Shown: positions 18,098-26,723 of the stretch, in pieces
Layout: the number at the start of each line of letters is the position of its first letter
How positions within the stretch are numbered: the stretch's first letter is position 1
Notes under the pieces: model-generated
Database searches by the model: none
Told to the model about the DNA's origin: nothing
Seen by the model: only the letters and a program-made list of their open reading frames with translations
NCBI RefSeq assembly: GCF_020103695.1
Contig: NZ_JAHXBF010000032.1
Span: 1 to 64,000 of the forward strand
From: Hyalangium versicolor
GTDB lineage: Bacteria > Myxococcota > Myxococcia > Myxococcales > Myxococcaceae
DNA length: 64,000 bases
Direction: 5' to 3'
Position numbers and translations under genes: made by a program

Positions 18098-18922
18098 TCA
18101 GAAGCCGCGCGCGGGCATGGACGGTGAGCGGTGCAGCCAGTTGTCCTCGGGATAGCTGGCCGTGCCGTCGACGAGGTGCACCGAGTACGCGTGGCGGCTC
18201 TTCGGGGAGGTGTTGGCTCCGCTCTTGTGGGGCAGCAGCCCATGGAGCACCACCAGCGTGCCCTTCTTCACCTCCAGCGGGACGAAGCCCTTGTCGGGCA
18301 CCGGCGTGGAGTCCAACACCCGGAAGGCGGTGCCGCCTCCGGGGGCGCGCACGAAGCGCTTCTTCAGGCCCAGCGCGTGGCCGCCGGGCAGTGCCCACAG
18401 GCAGCCGTTCTCCAGCGTGGCGTCCTCCAGCGCGAACCAGAAGCCCAGGCACGTGGGTGGGTCCGTGTAGAGGAACGTCGAGTCCTGGTGGCTGTTCACC
18501 TCGCCGCCGATGTGCGGCTGCTTGAAGATGTACATGGACTGGAGCAGCAGCGGCTGCTTCACGCCCAGCTCTCGCGCCAGCTCCGCCAGCTCCGGCGCGC
18601 GGGAGAACCGGTCGAAGCGTGGCTCCAGGTCATGCAGCGCGTGGCCGATCTTGTTGATCGACAGCGCCTTGTCCTGGCGCAGCGTGCCGTCCGGCTTGAA
18701 GGCGCCCTCCTCGAAGAAGAACCGGATCTGATCTCCCGAGGAGAGGAAGTACTCGTCTGAAGTCCGCGTCTGCTCGTGGGTGGTGAAGATGGAGATCTTC
18801 TCCGGCTGGAAGCCGGCCACCAGCTCTTCGGCCCGAGCCTTCAGGGCGTCGCACGCCTCCGCCGAAGCGAAGCCCGGCAGCACGAGGTAGCCCTGTCTCT
18901 GGAAGTCGTCGGCCCTGCTCAT
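18098..18922 (-). CDS. Phytanoyl-CoA dioxygenase (PhyH) family protein, PHYHD1-like
   Basis: A 274-residue Fe(II)/2-oxoglutarate dioxygenase. The metal ligands are visible as HxD in GEVNSHQDSTF and a distal His in VLHGLLPHKSGAN, with a downstream SRHAYSVH for 2-oxoglutarate. The order QGYLVLPGF, then EDATLENGCLWALPGGH and the C-terminal LVDGTASYPEDNWLHR follows the eukaryote-like PHYHD1 branch of the family closely. The substrate is unknown. The start is the ATG at 18922 (MSRADDFQRQGY); the frame continues 14 codons upstream without a reason to use them. The next gene upstream on the same strand is the NGLSV-repeat lipoprotein, which ends about 94 nt from this start. Confidence 0.85.
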   Translation of the reverse strand: MSRADDFQRQGYLVLPGFASAEACDALKARAEELVAGFQPEKISIFTTHEQTRTSDEYFLSSGDQIRFFFEEGAFKPDGTLRQDKALSINKIGHALHDLEPRFDRFSRAPELAELARELGVKQPLLLQSMYIFKQPHIGGEVNSHQDSTFLYTDPPTCLGFWFALEDATLENGCLWALPGGHALGLKKRFVRAPGGGTAFRVLDSTPVPDKGFVPLEVKKGTLVVLHGLLPHKSGANTSPKSRHAYSVHLVDGTASYPEDNWLHRSPSMPARGF

Positions 18923-19015
18923 GTTCGCTCCCCTGAGGCGGAGGACCGTACCGCGAACGCACACGAGGGAGAAGCGGCCCAGCGCTCCGGGCGGAGCGAA
19001 CAGGAGGCAGAGGGC

Positions 19016-19999
19016 TCAGTTGCAGGAGCCGCAGTCCGCCTGGCAACTGTTGTACTTGTTCGACGTCCCGCAGCTCTCGGTGAGCTGGCAGATGCCGTCG
19101 CCACACTCGTAGATGTCCTGGGGGCTGAGCCGGGTGGTGAGCGGCTGGTACGTGACGCCGTTGTAGGTGCACGAGGTGTAGTAGGTGCCCGACGAATCCA
19201 GGGTGCAGTAGGTGTCGCAGGTGCCGACCTGCACCAGCGGGCCGCAGTCGGTGCCGCGGGAGGTGCCCAGGCCCCCGAGGGTGCACGCGCGCGTGGAGCT
19301 CTGGCTGTCGGTGAGCGCGCCCCCATCGTTGCCCACATAGATGCCCTGGCCCGAGAAGAGGTTGCCGAAGAGGCAGGCCTCCCGGCGCGAGTGGGTGCTC
19401 AGCTCCAGCGAGTTATAGGGAATGGTCTTCCCTTCGCCCGTCGCTCCCAGCACGGAGATGGAGATGTGCGCGCCGTACTTGTTGACGTGCGCGGCCAGGC
19501 ACGCGGAGACGACCTGCTGCTCGGCGACCGTGGCCGGCAGGCCGCTGGCCCAGCCCGGAGCCAGGCCCAGCTCACCGCCCCAGGTGTACGTCTTCCCGGT
19601 GTTGGGATCCGTGTACACGAGTGTCTGGCCCTCGGGCGCCGCGCAGAGCACCAGGTAGCGCATCACGGTATCGGTCTGCGCCGTGTTGCCCTGGAACCAC
19701 GACTGGAAGCTGGTGGAGGACAGGCCGTTGACGGACAGGCCGTTGACGGACAGGCCGTTGACGGACAGGCCGTTGACGGACAGGCCGTTGACGGACAGGC
19801 CGTTGTCCGCCTCCACCTCTTGGAGCTGGTTCTCGGGCTCCCAGTTGGAGCCGGGCTCCTCCGCCAGGCCGCAGCCGGTGGCCAGCGACACCACCAGCAT
19901 CAGCAAGGGGGGAACCACATGCGACTTCAGGGGGGGATGCGACTGCTCGCAGGTTCCGTTCTGGAGGTGGAGTTCCTGGCTGGCCTGTGTCGTCTGCAT
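19016..19999 (-). CDS. Cys-rich lipoprotein with five NGLSV repeats
   Basis: The start ATG at 19999 follows AGGAGAG. The 327-residue product has a long N-terminal region before a hydrophobic core and lipobox (LLMLVVSLATGCG), so it is probably an envelope lipoprotein. Mature residues begin with an acidic linker and five perfect NGLSV repeats, then an unrecognised domain (VMRYLVLCAAPEGQTLVYTD, YTWGGELGLAPGWA). The Cys-rich C-terminal end carries the ECGDGICQLTESC pattern typical of myxobacterial secreted proteins, ending CQADCGSCN. Function is unknown. The repeat tract is a slippage-prone site that could vary in copy number between strains. Confidence 0.75.
   Translation of the reverse strand: MQTTQASQELHLQNGTCEQSHPPLKSHVVPPLLMLVVSLATGCGLAEEPGSNWEPENQLQEVEADNGLSVNGLSVNGLSVNGLSVNGLSVNGLSSTSFQSWFQGNTAQTDTVMRYLVLCAAPEGQTLVYTDPNTGKTYTWGGELGLAPGWASGLPATVAEQQVVSACLAAHVNKYGAHISISVLGATGEGKTIPYNSLELSTHSRREACLFGNLFSGQGIYVGNDGGALTDSQSSTRACTLGGLGTSRGTDCGPLVQVGTCDTYCTLDSSGTYYTSCTYNGVTYQPLTTRLSPQDIYECGDGICQLTESCGTSNKYNSCQADCGSCN
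19722..19806 (-). repeat. 15-bp tandem repeat encoding NGLSV
   Basis: Five exact copies of AGGCCGTTGACGGAC (plus strand) run from 19722 to 19796 and are followed by a partial sixth copy. The unit length is a multiple of three, so gain or loss of copies keeps the lipoprotein frame. Confidence 0.95.
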
Positions 20000-20569
20000 G
20001 TGTCCCTCTCCTGCGCTGGGTGAGTCGAAGTGAGGTGCAGTCGGAAAAGCTCCTGAGTCAGGCAATCGCGGTAATCGCAGCGAAAGCCTATAAATAAGGT
20101 AATTACCAAAAACCGAGAAAGCTAGGGGTACATGGGTAATCCGTGAACCAGTTGAAGCTCTGGTGACCCAGCTCTCGGTAAACGGGAGCTCAGAGGGGTC
20201 GAACGTTGGATTTCAGGTACACGGAGGGTGTGAGCTGACCCAGTACCAGGACACACGGATCCCACTCTCCCGCCATGTGTTTTCAGTGGTTTGCCGGTTA
20301 CCTGCCCGAGCCGGAGTTCACGGGCAGGCGCCGCGGTCCAGCAGGCAGTCGTCGTACGGGTTCGAGCTGCCGCGGCTTTCGCCTGGCTGACACTCCTCCT
20401 CGTCCCAGGGGTTGGGGAGTGTTGAGCGCACCGCAGGGAAATTGGGGAGTCCCACACACGGTGTGTGGCGGAGTGTGATCACTTTCAACGGTTGATGTGG
20501 CAGGGCAGGTGCGCGGGGTGCTCCCAGGCAATACCTCTGTTGCGGCAGGACGAGAGGTGGGGGCGGGCG
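20000..20569. other. 570-bp intergenic stretch between divergent genes
   Basis: The left part (20070-20130) is the most AT-rich DNA of the region, with TATAAATAAG and a 10-bp palindrome GGTAATTACC at 20098-20107, and is probably the promoter region of the NGLSV lipoprotein. On the minus strand, a frame ending at 20318 (TGA) reads NPWDEEECQPGESRGSSNPY then DDCLLDRGACP. It looks like the tail of a Cys-containing secreted protein, but no convincing start or upstream body is seen; it may be a remnant. Short repeats of TTGGGGAGT occur near 20410-20450. The frame of the cyclase-like gene is open back to 20465, but its ribosome-binding site favours 20570. Confidence 0.5.
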
Positions 20570-22711
20570 ATGGGTGAGGTGTCTTCATCATCAGAGGAGG
20601 GAGTTGTGGACTCGGTGCGCCCCTCGCGCTGCGTCGAGCCTCCGGCCGGGACGGTGGCACTGGTCTTCACGGACGTGCCGAGTGCCTCCCGGCTCTGGGA
20701 GCGCTGTGCCGTGGCCATGCGGAAGGCGTTGGAGCTCCAGGAAGAGGTGCTTCGCGGGCTGCTGGAACGGCACGGTGGATATGAGGTGAAGACCCAGGGC
20801 GGCTCCTTCATGGTCGCGTTCGCGTCCGCCGGGCGCGCGGTGCGCTGGTGCCTGGAGGCGCAGAAGGCGTTGCTGGAGGCCCCGTGGCCGGAGGAACTGC
20901 TCGCGCAGCCCGAGGCGGCGGAGGAATTGGGGCCTCGAGGCCTGCTGCACCGCGGCCTCCGGGTCCGCATGGGCGTGCACGTGGGCGAGCCGGAGCTGCG
21001 CGTGGAGGGGCGCGGTGGCCGGGTGGACTATCTGGGCAGCGCGGTGAATACGGCGGCGCGCGTGGTGGCGGCGGGGCATGGCGGCCAGGTGCTGGTGAGC
21101 GGTGAGGCCTGGTCGCGGAGCTCCGAGGAGGAGCTGGGCCCGCACGCGGTTCGCCCGCTGGGAGCGTTCCGGCTCCGAGGCCTCGGCAGTCCTGTCTCGC
21201 TGGTGGAGGTGCTGCCCACGGCGCTGTCCGAGCGCCGGTTCAGCATGCCGCTGGCGCCTCGCGAGCGGCAGGGCAACGTGCCCGCGGTGCAGTCGGATCT
21301 GATCGGCCGGAGCTCCGAGCTGGAGACACTGCGGCGGTGGTTCCGTGAAGGGAGTCGGCTCGTCACCCTGCTGGGTCCGGGAGGCATGGGGAAGACGCGG
21401 CTGGCGACCTACCTGGGGGGATTGGAGCAGGAGTCGTGTGCCTGGGAAGGTGGGGTGTGGCTGTGCGAGCTGGAGCAGGTGCGGGACACGGCCGCGCTCT
21501 GCCTCGCTGTCACCCAGGCACTGGGCCTCTCTTTGGCACGCGAGGAGGAGGCGGGAGATCGGGTGGAGTCGCTGGGCCTGGCCCTGAATGACTTTGGCGA
21601 GGTGCTCATCATCCTCGACAACCTGGAGCAGGCCACCCGCGCTGCAATGGGGGCTCTGGAGCGTTGGCGGGTGCTCGCGCCTCGCGCGCGGTTCCTGGTG
21701 ACAACGCGGGAGAAGCTGGGGCTGACCGCGGAGCGTGTGATGGATCTCGGGCCGCTGCCGCTGCCAGCGGCGGGGGAGACGCGGCTGGAGGTGATTGCCC
21801 GCTCGGAGGCGGTGCGCCTCTTCGTTCAGCGGGCGCGGGAGGTGCGGGGGCACTTCGAGCTGACGGTGGAGGAGGCTCCACACGTGGTGGAGATCGTCCG
21901 CCGGCTGGACGGTATTGCCCTGGCCATCGAGCTGGCGGCGGCGCGCACGGGAGTCCTGGGTGTGGGCCAGCTCCGAGAGCGGCTGTCGCGCCGGTTCGAG
22001 CTCTTGAGGAGCGGACGGCGGGATGCCTCTGGGCGGCAGGCCACGTTGAGGGGCGCGATCGACTGGTCCTGGAACCTGCTCGATGCGGCCGAGCGGGCCG
22101 TGCTGGCTCAGTGCTCGGTGTTCCGCGGGGGCTTCACGCTGGAGGCGGCCGAGGCGGTGCTCGAGTTGCCTCCCGGATCCGCGAGCGTGAGGGAGGTGCT
22201 CCAGTCACTGCGAGCCCGTTCGCTCGTGCGAGATCAGGAGGTGGACGGGCCCGGCGGCGAAGGGCGCCTGATGATGTACGAGAGCATTCGCCAGTACGCC
22301 GCCGAGCGGCTTCAGGCCCTGGGCGGCGAAGCTGCGCTGGTGGCGAGGCATGCGGAGTGGCACGTCGCGCTCGCGGGACGCCTGCGCGGGCAGGTGCGTG
22401 GAGCTGGAGGCGCGGAGGCGCTGCGCCGGCTCGTGCTCGAACAGGAGAATCTGCTGGCCGCCTGTGACGCGGTGGAGGCCGTGCGGGGCGGCCATGAGGC
22501 CGCTCAGGCCCGCTTCGCGGAGCAGGAGGAGGAGCCGGAGTCCCTCGCGGATCCCGTCCTGCGAGGACTCGTCATGCGGCTGCGCGCGGCCTCGGGGCAG
22601 GAGCCGAAAGCCCGTGGCGCCTTCAGCGCGGAGGCGGCAGGGGAGGTCCTGGAGCCCGACGCACGCCAGGGAACGAGAGCAGCTTCTGGAGGACCTGCTC
22701 CATCCGTGTGA
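20570..22711 (+). CDS. Cyclase-homology domain plus STAND ATPase regulator, probably truncated
   Basis: From the ATG at 20570 (after GAGAGGTGGGGG) the protein has 713 residues. Residues about 25-230 are a class III nucleotidyl cyclase homology domain: FTDVPSASRLWE has the first metal Asp, and YLGSAVNTAARVVAAGHGGQ is conserved. The usual GD of the second metal site reads QGGSFMVAF, so the second Asp is missing and the domain is probably inactive. Residues 250-600 are an NB-ARC/STAND ATPase (DLIGRSSELETL, Walker A GPGGMGKTR, Walker B VLIILDNLEQ, LVTTREKLG). Such proteins normally continue with long TPR arrays, but this one stops after a short helical part and its last 30 codons overlap the convergent gene. 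Confidence 0.82.
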   Translation: MGEVSSSSEEGVVDSVRPSRCVEPPAGTVALVFTDVPSASRLWERCAVAMRKALELQEEVLRGLLERHGGYEVKTQGGSFMVAFASAGRAVRWCLEAQKALLEAPWPEELLAQPEAAEELGPRGLLHRGLRVRMGVHVGEPELRVEGRGGRVDYLGSAVNTAARVVAAGHGGQVLVSGEAWSRSSEEELGPHAVRPLGAFRLRGLGSPVSLVEVLPTALSERRFSMPLAPRERQGNVPAVQSDLIGRSSELETLRRWFREGSRLVTLLGPGGMGKTRLATYLGGLEQESCAWEGGVWLCELEQVRDTAALCLAVTQALGLSLAREEEAGDRVESLGLALNDFGEVLIILDNLEQATRAAMGALERWRVLAPRARFLVTTREKLGLTAERVMDLGPLPLPAAGETRLEVIARSEAVRLFVQRAREVRGHFELTVEEAPHVVEIVRRLDGIALAIELAAARTGVLGVGQLRERLSRRFELLRSGRRDASGRQATLRGAIDWSWNLLDAAERAVLAQCSVFRGGFTLEAAEAVLELPPGSASVREVLQSLRARSLVRDQEVDGPGGEGRLMMYESIRQYAAERLQALGGEAALVARHAEWHVALAGRLRGQVRGAGGAEALRRLVLEQENLLAACDAVEAVRGGHEAAQARFAEQEEEPESLADPVLRGLVMRLRAASGQEPKARGAFSAEAAGEVLEPDARQGTRAASGGPAPSV

Positions 22712-23633
22712 CGCCCGTGTCGTTGTGCACCTCGAGGGTGAAGCTGACGTCATCGTGGCGATGGGCGCGGTCGAACTCGAGCCCGGGGCGGGGAAGGTCC
22801 TCGATGCCCGTGCCCGGCCCGCGCAGCCCGGCGTTCCACTCGCGCACGAGTTGCTCCAGCGAGCAGGCCTGGACGTGGAGCCGGTATGCGAGCCCCGTGG
22901 GAACGGAGTATTCCAGCCAGCGTCGGCCCTCCACCTCATAGCCCGCCTTTCGCAGCGCGGTGCGCTGGGCCGCGGTGAGGAAGGTCTCGGGAGCGATGGC
23001 TCGCGAGCCCAGGTCCAGCTCCTCGCCCGGAAAGGCGAGCAGGGTCGCGAGGAAGGTCTCTCGCATCTTGGGGTCCGCTGGGCGCGCGCGGAAGGACTCC
23101 ATCGTGCGCACCAGCTCGGGCAGCCGTCCTTCGAGCGCCTTTTGTCGTGCCGTGAGGACCTGCTGTTGCTCTGGGGTGAGCAGGCCGCGTGTCTCGGCGG
23201 CAGCGACCACCTCGTTCACGACCGCCTTCAAGGGGCCCTTCTCGGCCGGATCGAAGGAGACATGGACCAGCGGCGCGGGAGCCTCGGCAGGCGTGCGGCG
23301 CACAAGGGTCAGCGCGGGGATGAAGAGCTCGAAGTGGCCCGCGGGGGTGGTCAGCACTTCATGGAGGTCCGCCGCGCGAAGGACGAACTGCCGTTGGCGC
23401 TCGGGCTCCATGGGCCAGGCGAGCCACTGTCCGAAGGCTCCCTCCAACCGGCGAGGCAGCTTCTCCTCCATGCGAAGGACCATGGCTCCGTCCGAGGTGC
23501 GCTCCTGCTCGCGCAAGGTGATGCAGGCCCCATGTGGGCTGCACACCCCCTTCGGCAGCTCGACTCGCGGCGGAGCGGCCGCGGTCATCAAGGTGAGCCC
23601 CAGTCCCAGCGTCCCCAGCCAGCCCGTGGCCAT
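22623..23633 (-). CDS. Secreted protein of unknown function
   Basis: The 336-residue product starts with a signal peptide (MATGWLGTLGLGLTLMTAAA) and continues with a short Cys-containing strand (GVCSPHGACITL). A helical middle follows (GLLTPEQQQVLTARQKALEG), then a beta-rich C-terminal part and a Pro-rich end. I do not recognise a family; it is probably periplasmic. It starts 12 nt after the stop of the glutamine amidotransferase gene, with AGAGGAG as ribosome-binding site, so the two are cotranscribed. Its 3' end overlaps the convergent cyclase-like gene by 89 nt, an unusually long overlap. Confidence 0.7.
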   Translation of the reverse strand: MATGWLGTLGLGLTLMTAAAPPRVELPKGVCSPHGACITLREQERTSDGAMVLRMEEKLPRRLEGAFGQWLAWPMEPERQRQFVLRAADLHEVLTTPAGHFELFIPALTLVRRTPAEAPAPLVHVSFDPAEKGPLKAVVNEVVAAAETRGLLTPEQQQVLTARQKALEGRLPELVRTMESFRARPADPKMRETFLATLLAFPGEELDLGSRAIAPETFLTAAQRTALRKAGYEVEGRRWLEYSVPTGLAYRLHVQACSLEQLVREWNAGLRGPGTGIEDLPRPGLEFDRAHRHDDVSFTLEVHNDTGVTRMEQVLQKLLSFPGVRRAPGPPLPPPR

Positions 23634-23645
23634 GTCCGGCTCCTC

Positions 23646-24341
23646 TCAGCGGACCAATCTGGCGAAGTGGTGGGCGACGCGGTGCTGCAGCTCGAGGATC
23701 TCCGCCTCGGCGGCCTTCAGCTTGGGGAGCTGGGTCCGCAGCTCCGTCACATCCTTGCCGCGCTGGGTGAGCGCATCGCTGGAGTTGTTGAGCCAGCGCT
23801 CCAGGTCCACGGCGGCCAGCTCCATGTGGAACTGGAAGCCGTAGCTCTTGCCGAGCCGGAACGCCTGCTGCGTGTACCGATCGGTGGAGGCCAGCAGCGT
23901 GGCTCCCTCCACGGGTTTGAAGGTGTCCTGGTGCCAGTGGGGCATCACCGTCTTGGGGCGCACTCCGGCAATCACCGGATCCTTCTGTCCGTCCTGGGTC
24001 CACCGCACGGGGAGGGCTCCGACTTCGAGCCCGTTCTTGCCCAGGAACACCTCCGAGCCGGCGGCGGCCGCCAGCATCTGGGCGCCCAGGCAGATGCCCA
24101 GGCAGGGGCGCTCGTTGGCGAGCCGCTCGGAGAGCAGGGCAATCTCCTCGCGCAGGAAGGGGTGCTGATCCGCCTCGTACACGCCCATGTGGCCGCCCAT
24201 CACCACCACCAGCTCGGCGTCCACGTCCTCGCGGCGCGTCGTCCGGAAGCGCTTCACGAGGGTGAAGCCCGCCTGCTGCAGCACCGGTCCGAGCAGCCCT
24301 ACGCCTGTATCCTCATCGTGCTCGAAGACCACCGCGCGCAT
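23646..24341 (-). CDS. Class I glutamine amidotransferase-like protein (GuaA N-terminal-like)
   Basis: The 231-residue protein has the triad of class I glutamine amidotransferases: nucleophile Cys in RPCLGICLGAQMLA, and His/Glu in SYGFQFHMELA. The oxyanion strand VVVMGGHMGVYEADQHPFL is typical of the GMP-synthase-like stand-alone group. Members hydrolyse glutamine for ammonia transfer or act as gamma-glutamyl peptidases. A C-terminal helical tail of about 50 residues is extra. The substrate is unknown. Followed within 12 nt by a secreted protein gene, probably in the same operon. Confidence 0.85.
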   Translation of the reverse strand: MRAVVFEHDEDTGVGLLGPVLQQAGFTLVKRFRTTRREDVDAELVVVMGGHMGVYEADQHPFLREEIALLSERLANERPCLGICLGAQMLAAAAGSEVFLGKNGLEVGALPVRWTQDGQKDPVIAGVRPKTVMPHWHQDTFKPVEGATLLASTDRYTQQAFRLGKSYGFQFHMELAAVDLERWLNNSSDALTQRGKDVTELRTQLPKLKAAEAEILELQHRVAHHFARLVR

Positions 24342-24424
24342 CGTCCGTCACCTCGGGAGTTCGACTGCTCCGGGCAGAAAAGCACGATCGCGATCCCCAA
24401 CGCACGAGACAAAAGCCCGGCTGC

Positions 24425-24982
24425 TCAGGAGGCGCGCCACAGCCGCCACAGCAAGCCGAGCCGCGTGGTGTAGCCGACGGTTGCCTGTTCGATGCGGCCT
24501 TCGGGAGAGAGGATGAAGGTGGTGGGGTAGCGGTCGACGCGGAGCGAGCGCGGGAGCGCGGACTCTCCGAGCAGCACCGGGTAGTCCGCCTCCTGCTCCT
24601 GGACGAAGCGCCGCACGTCGGCCTCGTCCTCGTAGGCCACGGCCACGGTGAGCACATGGGCCCGGTCTCCCACCATGCGCCGCACCGCCGAGAGGTTGGA
24701 GGACTCGGCCTTGCACACCCCGCACCAGGGCGCCCAGAAGGCGAGCACCACGGGCTTGCCGCGCAGGTCCGACAGACGGACCTGTTCTCCGGAGAGGGTG
24801 CGCAGCTGGAAGTCGGGCGCGAGCGTCCCGTCGCCGGGCAGATTGCGCGTCTGCCAGGCCGTCACCGCGAGGAACAAGAGGGCCGCCACCGCCAGGTCTA
24901 CGCCCCAGCGGATCCACCACCGCTGGCGGGCCCGATGCCACGCGTCCCTCGCCTTCCCGAGGAGCTCGCGCTGCCCTGCCAT
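24425..24982 (-). CDS. Membrane-anchored TlpA/ResA-like thioredoxin-fold protein
   Basis: A 185-residue protein with one N-terminal membrane segment (WGVDLAVAALLFLAVTAW) and a thioredoxin-fold domain facing the periplasm. LAPDFQLRTLSGEQVRLSDL and VVLAFWAPWCGVCKAES hold the CxxC redox pair, and RYPTTFILSPEGRI the cis-Pro. This is the TlpA/ResA/DsbE group that reduces disulfides, for example in cytochrome c maturation. Its start overlaps the stop of the glutathione peroxidase gene (TGATG; a GTG one codon earlier is also possible), so the two are coupled and may act together in envelope redox defence. Confidence 0.87.
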   Translation of the reverse strand: MAGQRELLGKARDAWHRARQRWWIRWGVDLAVAALLFLAVTAWQTRNLPGDGTLAPDFQLRTLSGEQVRLSDLRGKPVVLAFWAPWCGVCKAESSNLSAVRRMVGDRAHVLTVAVAYEDEADVRRFVQEQEADYPVLLGESALPRSLRVDRYPTTFILSPEGRIEQATVGYTTRLGLLWRLWRAS

Positions 24983-25524
24983 CACTCCGCCAGGGCGCTG
25001 TCGAGGGCCTTCTTCAGCTCGGCGCTGTCAGGCTCGACGGAGCTGGGGAAGGCGGCCTTCACCTGGCCATCCTTGCCCACCACGTACTTGTGGAAGTTCC
25101 ACTTGGGCGCGCCGTGCTTGCGCGCGAGGAACTCGTAGACGGGGGACTGGCCGTCACCCTTCGTCTTCACCTTCTCGAACATGGGGAAGGAGACCTTGAA
25201 GCGCAGCTCGCAGAACTTCGCGATCTCCTGCGACGAGCCCGGCTCCTGTCCGCCAAAGTCATTGGAGGGGAAGCCCAGCACCACCACGTTCTTGTCCTTG
25301 TATGCGCCCCAGAGCTTCTCCAGCCCGGCGTACTGGGGCGTGTAGCCGCACTCGGAGGCGGTATTCACCACCAGGAGCACCTTCCCCTTGTAGTCCGAGA
25401 GGTTGGCCGGTTGGCCGTTGAGGCGGTTCGTCTTCAATTCGAAGAAGGACATGACGGGCTCCGCGAGAGCAGCGGTCCCCAGGGTGGCCGCCGCGAGAGT
25501 GAACAGCAGGGTGAGTTTTCGCAT
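24982..25524 (-). CDS. Exported glutathione peroxidase family protein
   Basis: The 180-residue enzyme has a cleavable signal peptide (LLFTLAAATLGTAALA, cleavage before EP) and the complete GPx tetrad: Cys in VVNTASECGYTPQY, Gln in FPSNDFGGQEPGS, Trp/Asn in KWNFHKYVV. It reduces hydroperoxides, probably with thioredoxin-like partners as in most bacterial Cys-GPx. The coupled downstream TlpA-like protein is a candidate reductant (inference). It lies 42 nt after the isocitrate dehydrogenase-like gene on the same strand, so cotranscription is possible. Confidence 0.9.
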   Translation of the reverse strand: MRKLTLLFTLAAATLGTAALAEPVMSFFELKTNRLNGQPANLSDYKGKVLLVVNTASECGYTPQYAGLEKLWGAYKDKNVVVLGFPSNDFGGQEPGSSQEIAKFCELRFKVSFPMFEKVKTKGDGQSPVYEFLARKHGAPKWNFHKYVVGKDGQVKAAFPSSVEPDSAELKKALDSALAE

Positions 25525-25566
25525 GTCCCCACAGACGTCCGAGCCGGAAAGGTGTTTCAGCGCGGG

Positions 25567-26568
25567 CTACAGTGCCGCGATGATGGCGTCGGTGAACTCG
25601 CGGGTGCTGGCGGCGCCACCCAGGTCTCCGGTGCGCGCCTTGCCCTCGGTGTAGACCTTCTGGATGGCGTTCTGCATGCGCTTGGACTCGTCGCCCATGC
25701 CCAGCCAGTCCAGCATCATCACCGCGGACATCAGCAGCGCCGTGGGGTTGGCGATGCCCTTGCCCGCGATGTCGGGGGCCGTGCCGTGCACCGCCTCGAA
25801 GACCGCGGTGCGCTCGCCGATGTTGGCGCCCGGCACCACGCCCAGGCCGCCCACCAGGCCCGCGCACAAGTCACTGACGATGTCGCCGTAGAGGTTCTCC
25901 ATCACCAGCACGTCGTAGCGCGTCGGATCCTTGACGAGCTGCATGCAGAAGTTGTCGATGATGACCTCCTCGTACTGGATCTCCGGGTACTCGCGACCCA
26001 CCTTGCGAGTGCAGTCCAGGAAGAGGCCGTCCGACAACTTCATGATGTTGGCCTTGTGGACGGACGTCACCTTCTTGCGGCCGTTCTTCTTGGCGTACTC
26101 GAAGGCGAAGCGGGCGATGCGGGTGGAGGCCTTCTCGGTGATGATCTTCAGCGACTCGACGACGCCGGGGACGATGATGTGCTCCAGGCCGGCGTAGAGG
26201 CTCTCGGTGTTCTCGCGCACGACGATGAGGTCCACGTTCTCGTAGCGCGTCTTCACGTTGGGCACGCTCTTCACGGGGCGCAGCGAGGAGTACAGATCCA
26301 AGCGCTTGCGCAGGCCCACGTTGGCCGACGGCATGCCGCCGCCCACCACGGTGCCGGTAGGGCCCTTGAGCGCCACGCCGCTGCGCAGCACCGCCTCGAC
26401 CGTCTCGTGCGGGAGGTTGGTGCCGTACTTGGCGATGACTTCCGCTCCAGCGTCCTTGTACTCGAACTCGAGCGGCAGCTTGAGCGCCTCGAGGACCCGG
26501 ACGGTGGCCGCCATCACCTCGGGGCCGATTCCGTCGCCATTGATGACCGTGACAGTGCGATTCGCCAT
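25567..26568 (-). CDS. NAD-type isocitrate/isopropylmalate dehydrogenase family
   Basis: From the ATG at 26568 (MANRTVTVINGDGIGPE) the enzyme has 333 residues, the usual length of the short decarboxylating dehydrogenases. The substrate loop (GGGMPSANVGLRKRLDLYSS), IVVRENTESLYAG, VHKANIMKLSDGLF (catalytic Lys), the metal-binding NLYGDIVSDLCAG and AVHGTAPDIAGKGIANPTA are all present. The substrate loop with RKRLDLYSSLRPV and RENTE favours NAD-dependent isocitrate dehydrogenase over isopropylmalate dehydrogenase. It would make 2-oxoglutarate in the TCA cycle. The frame runs seven codons upstream to another possible start. Confidence 0.85.
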   Translation of the reverse strand: MANRTVTVINGDGIGPEVMAATVRVLEALKLPLEFEYKDAGAEVIAKYGTNLPHETVEAVLRSGVALKGPTGTVVGGGMPSANVGLRKRLDLYSSLRPVKSVPNVKTRYENVDLIVVRENTESLYAGLEHIIVPGVVESLKIITEKASTRIARFAFEYAKKNGRKKVTSVHKANIMKLSDGLFLDCTRKVGREYPEIQYEEVIIDNFCMQLVKDPTRYDVLVMENLYGDIVSDLCAGLVGGLGVVPGANIGERTAVFEAVHGTAPDIAGKGIANPTALLMSAVMMLDWLGMGDESKRMQNAIQKVYTEGKARTGDLGGAASTREFTDAIIAAL

Positions 26569-26723
26569 GGGGCCGGATTCAAGCCACAAAAGACCGGGTC
26601 CCGGAAGGAGGAAACGCCTTCCCTCGCGGTGGGACTGATGGGAGCCACAAGGAGCCCTCGTCCCTGGCTGTGGGGAGAGGGTCTTTCGCTACCTGGACGG
26701 GGAGGCGGATCCAGGCTCCGCCC

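Noticed and set aside
19722..19806. Tandem 15-bp repeats considered as a CRISPR array or origin iterons
   Set aside because: Direct tandem copies without spacers that encode an in-frame pentapeptide in a lipoprotein gene.
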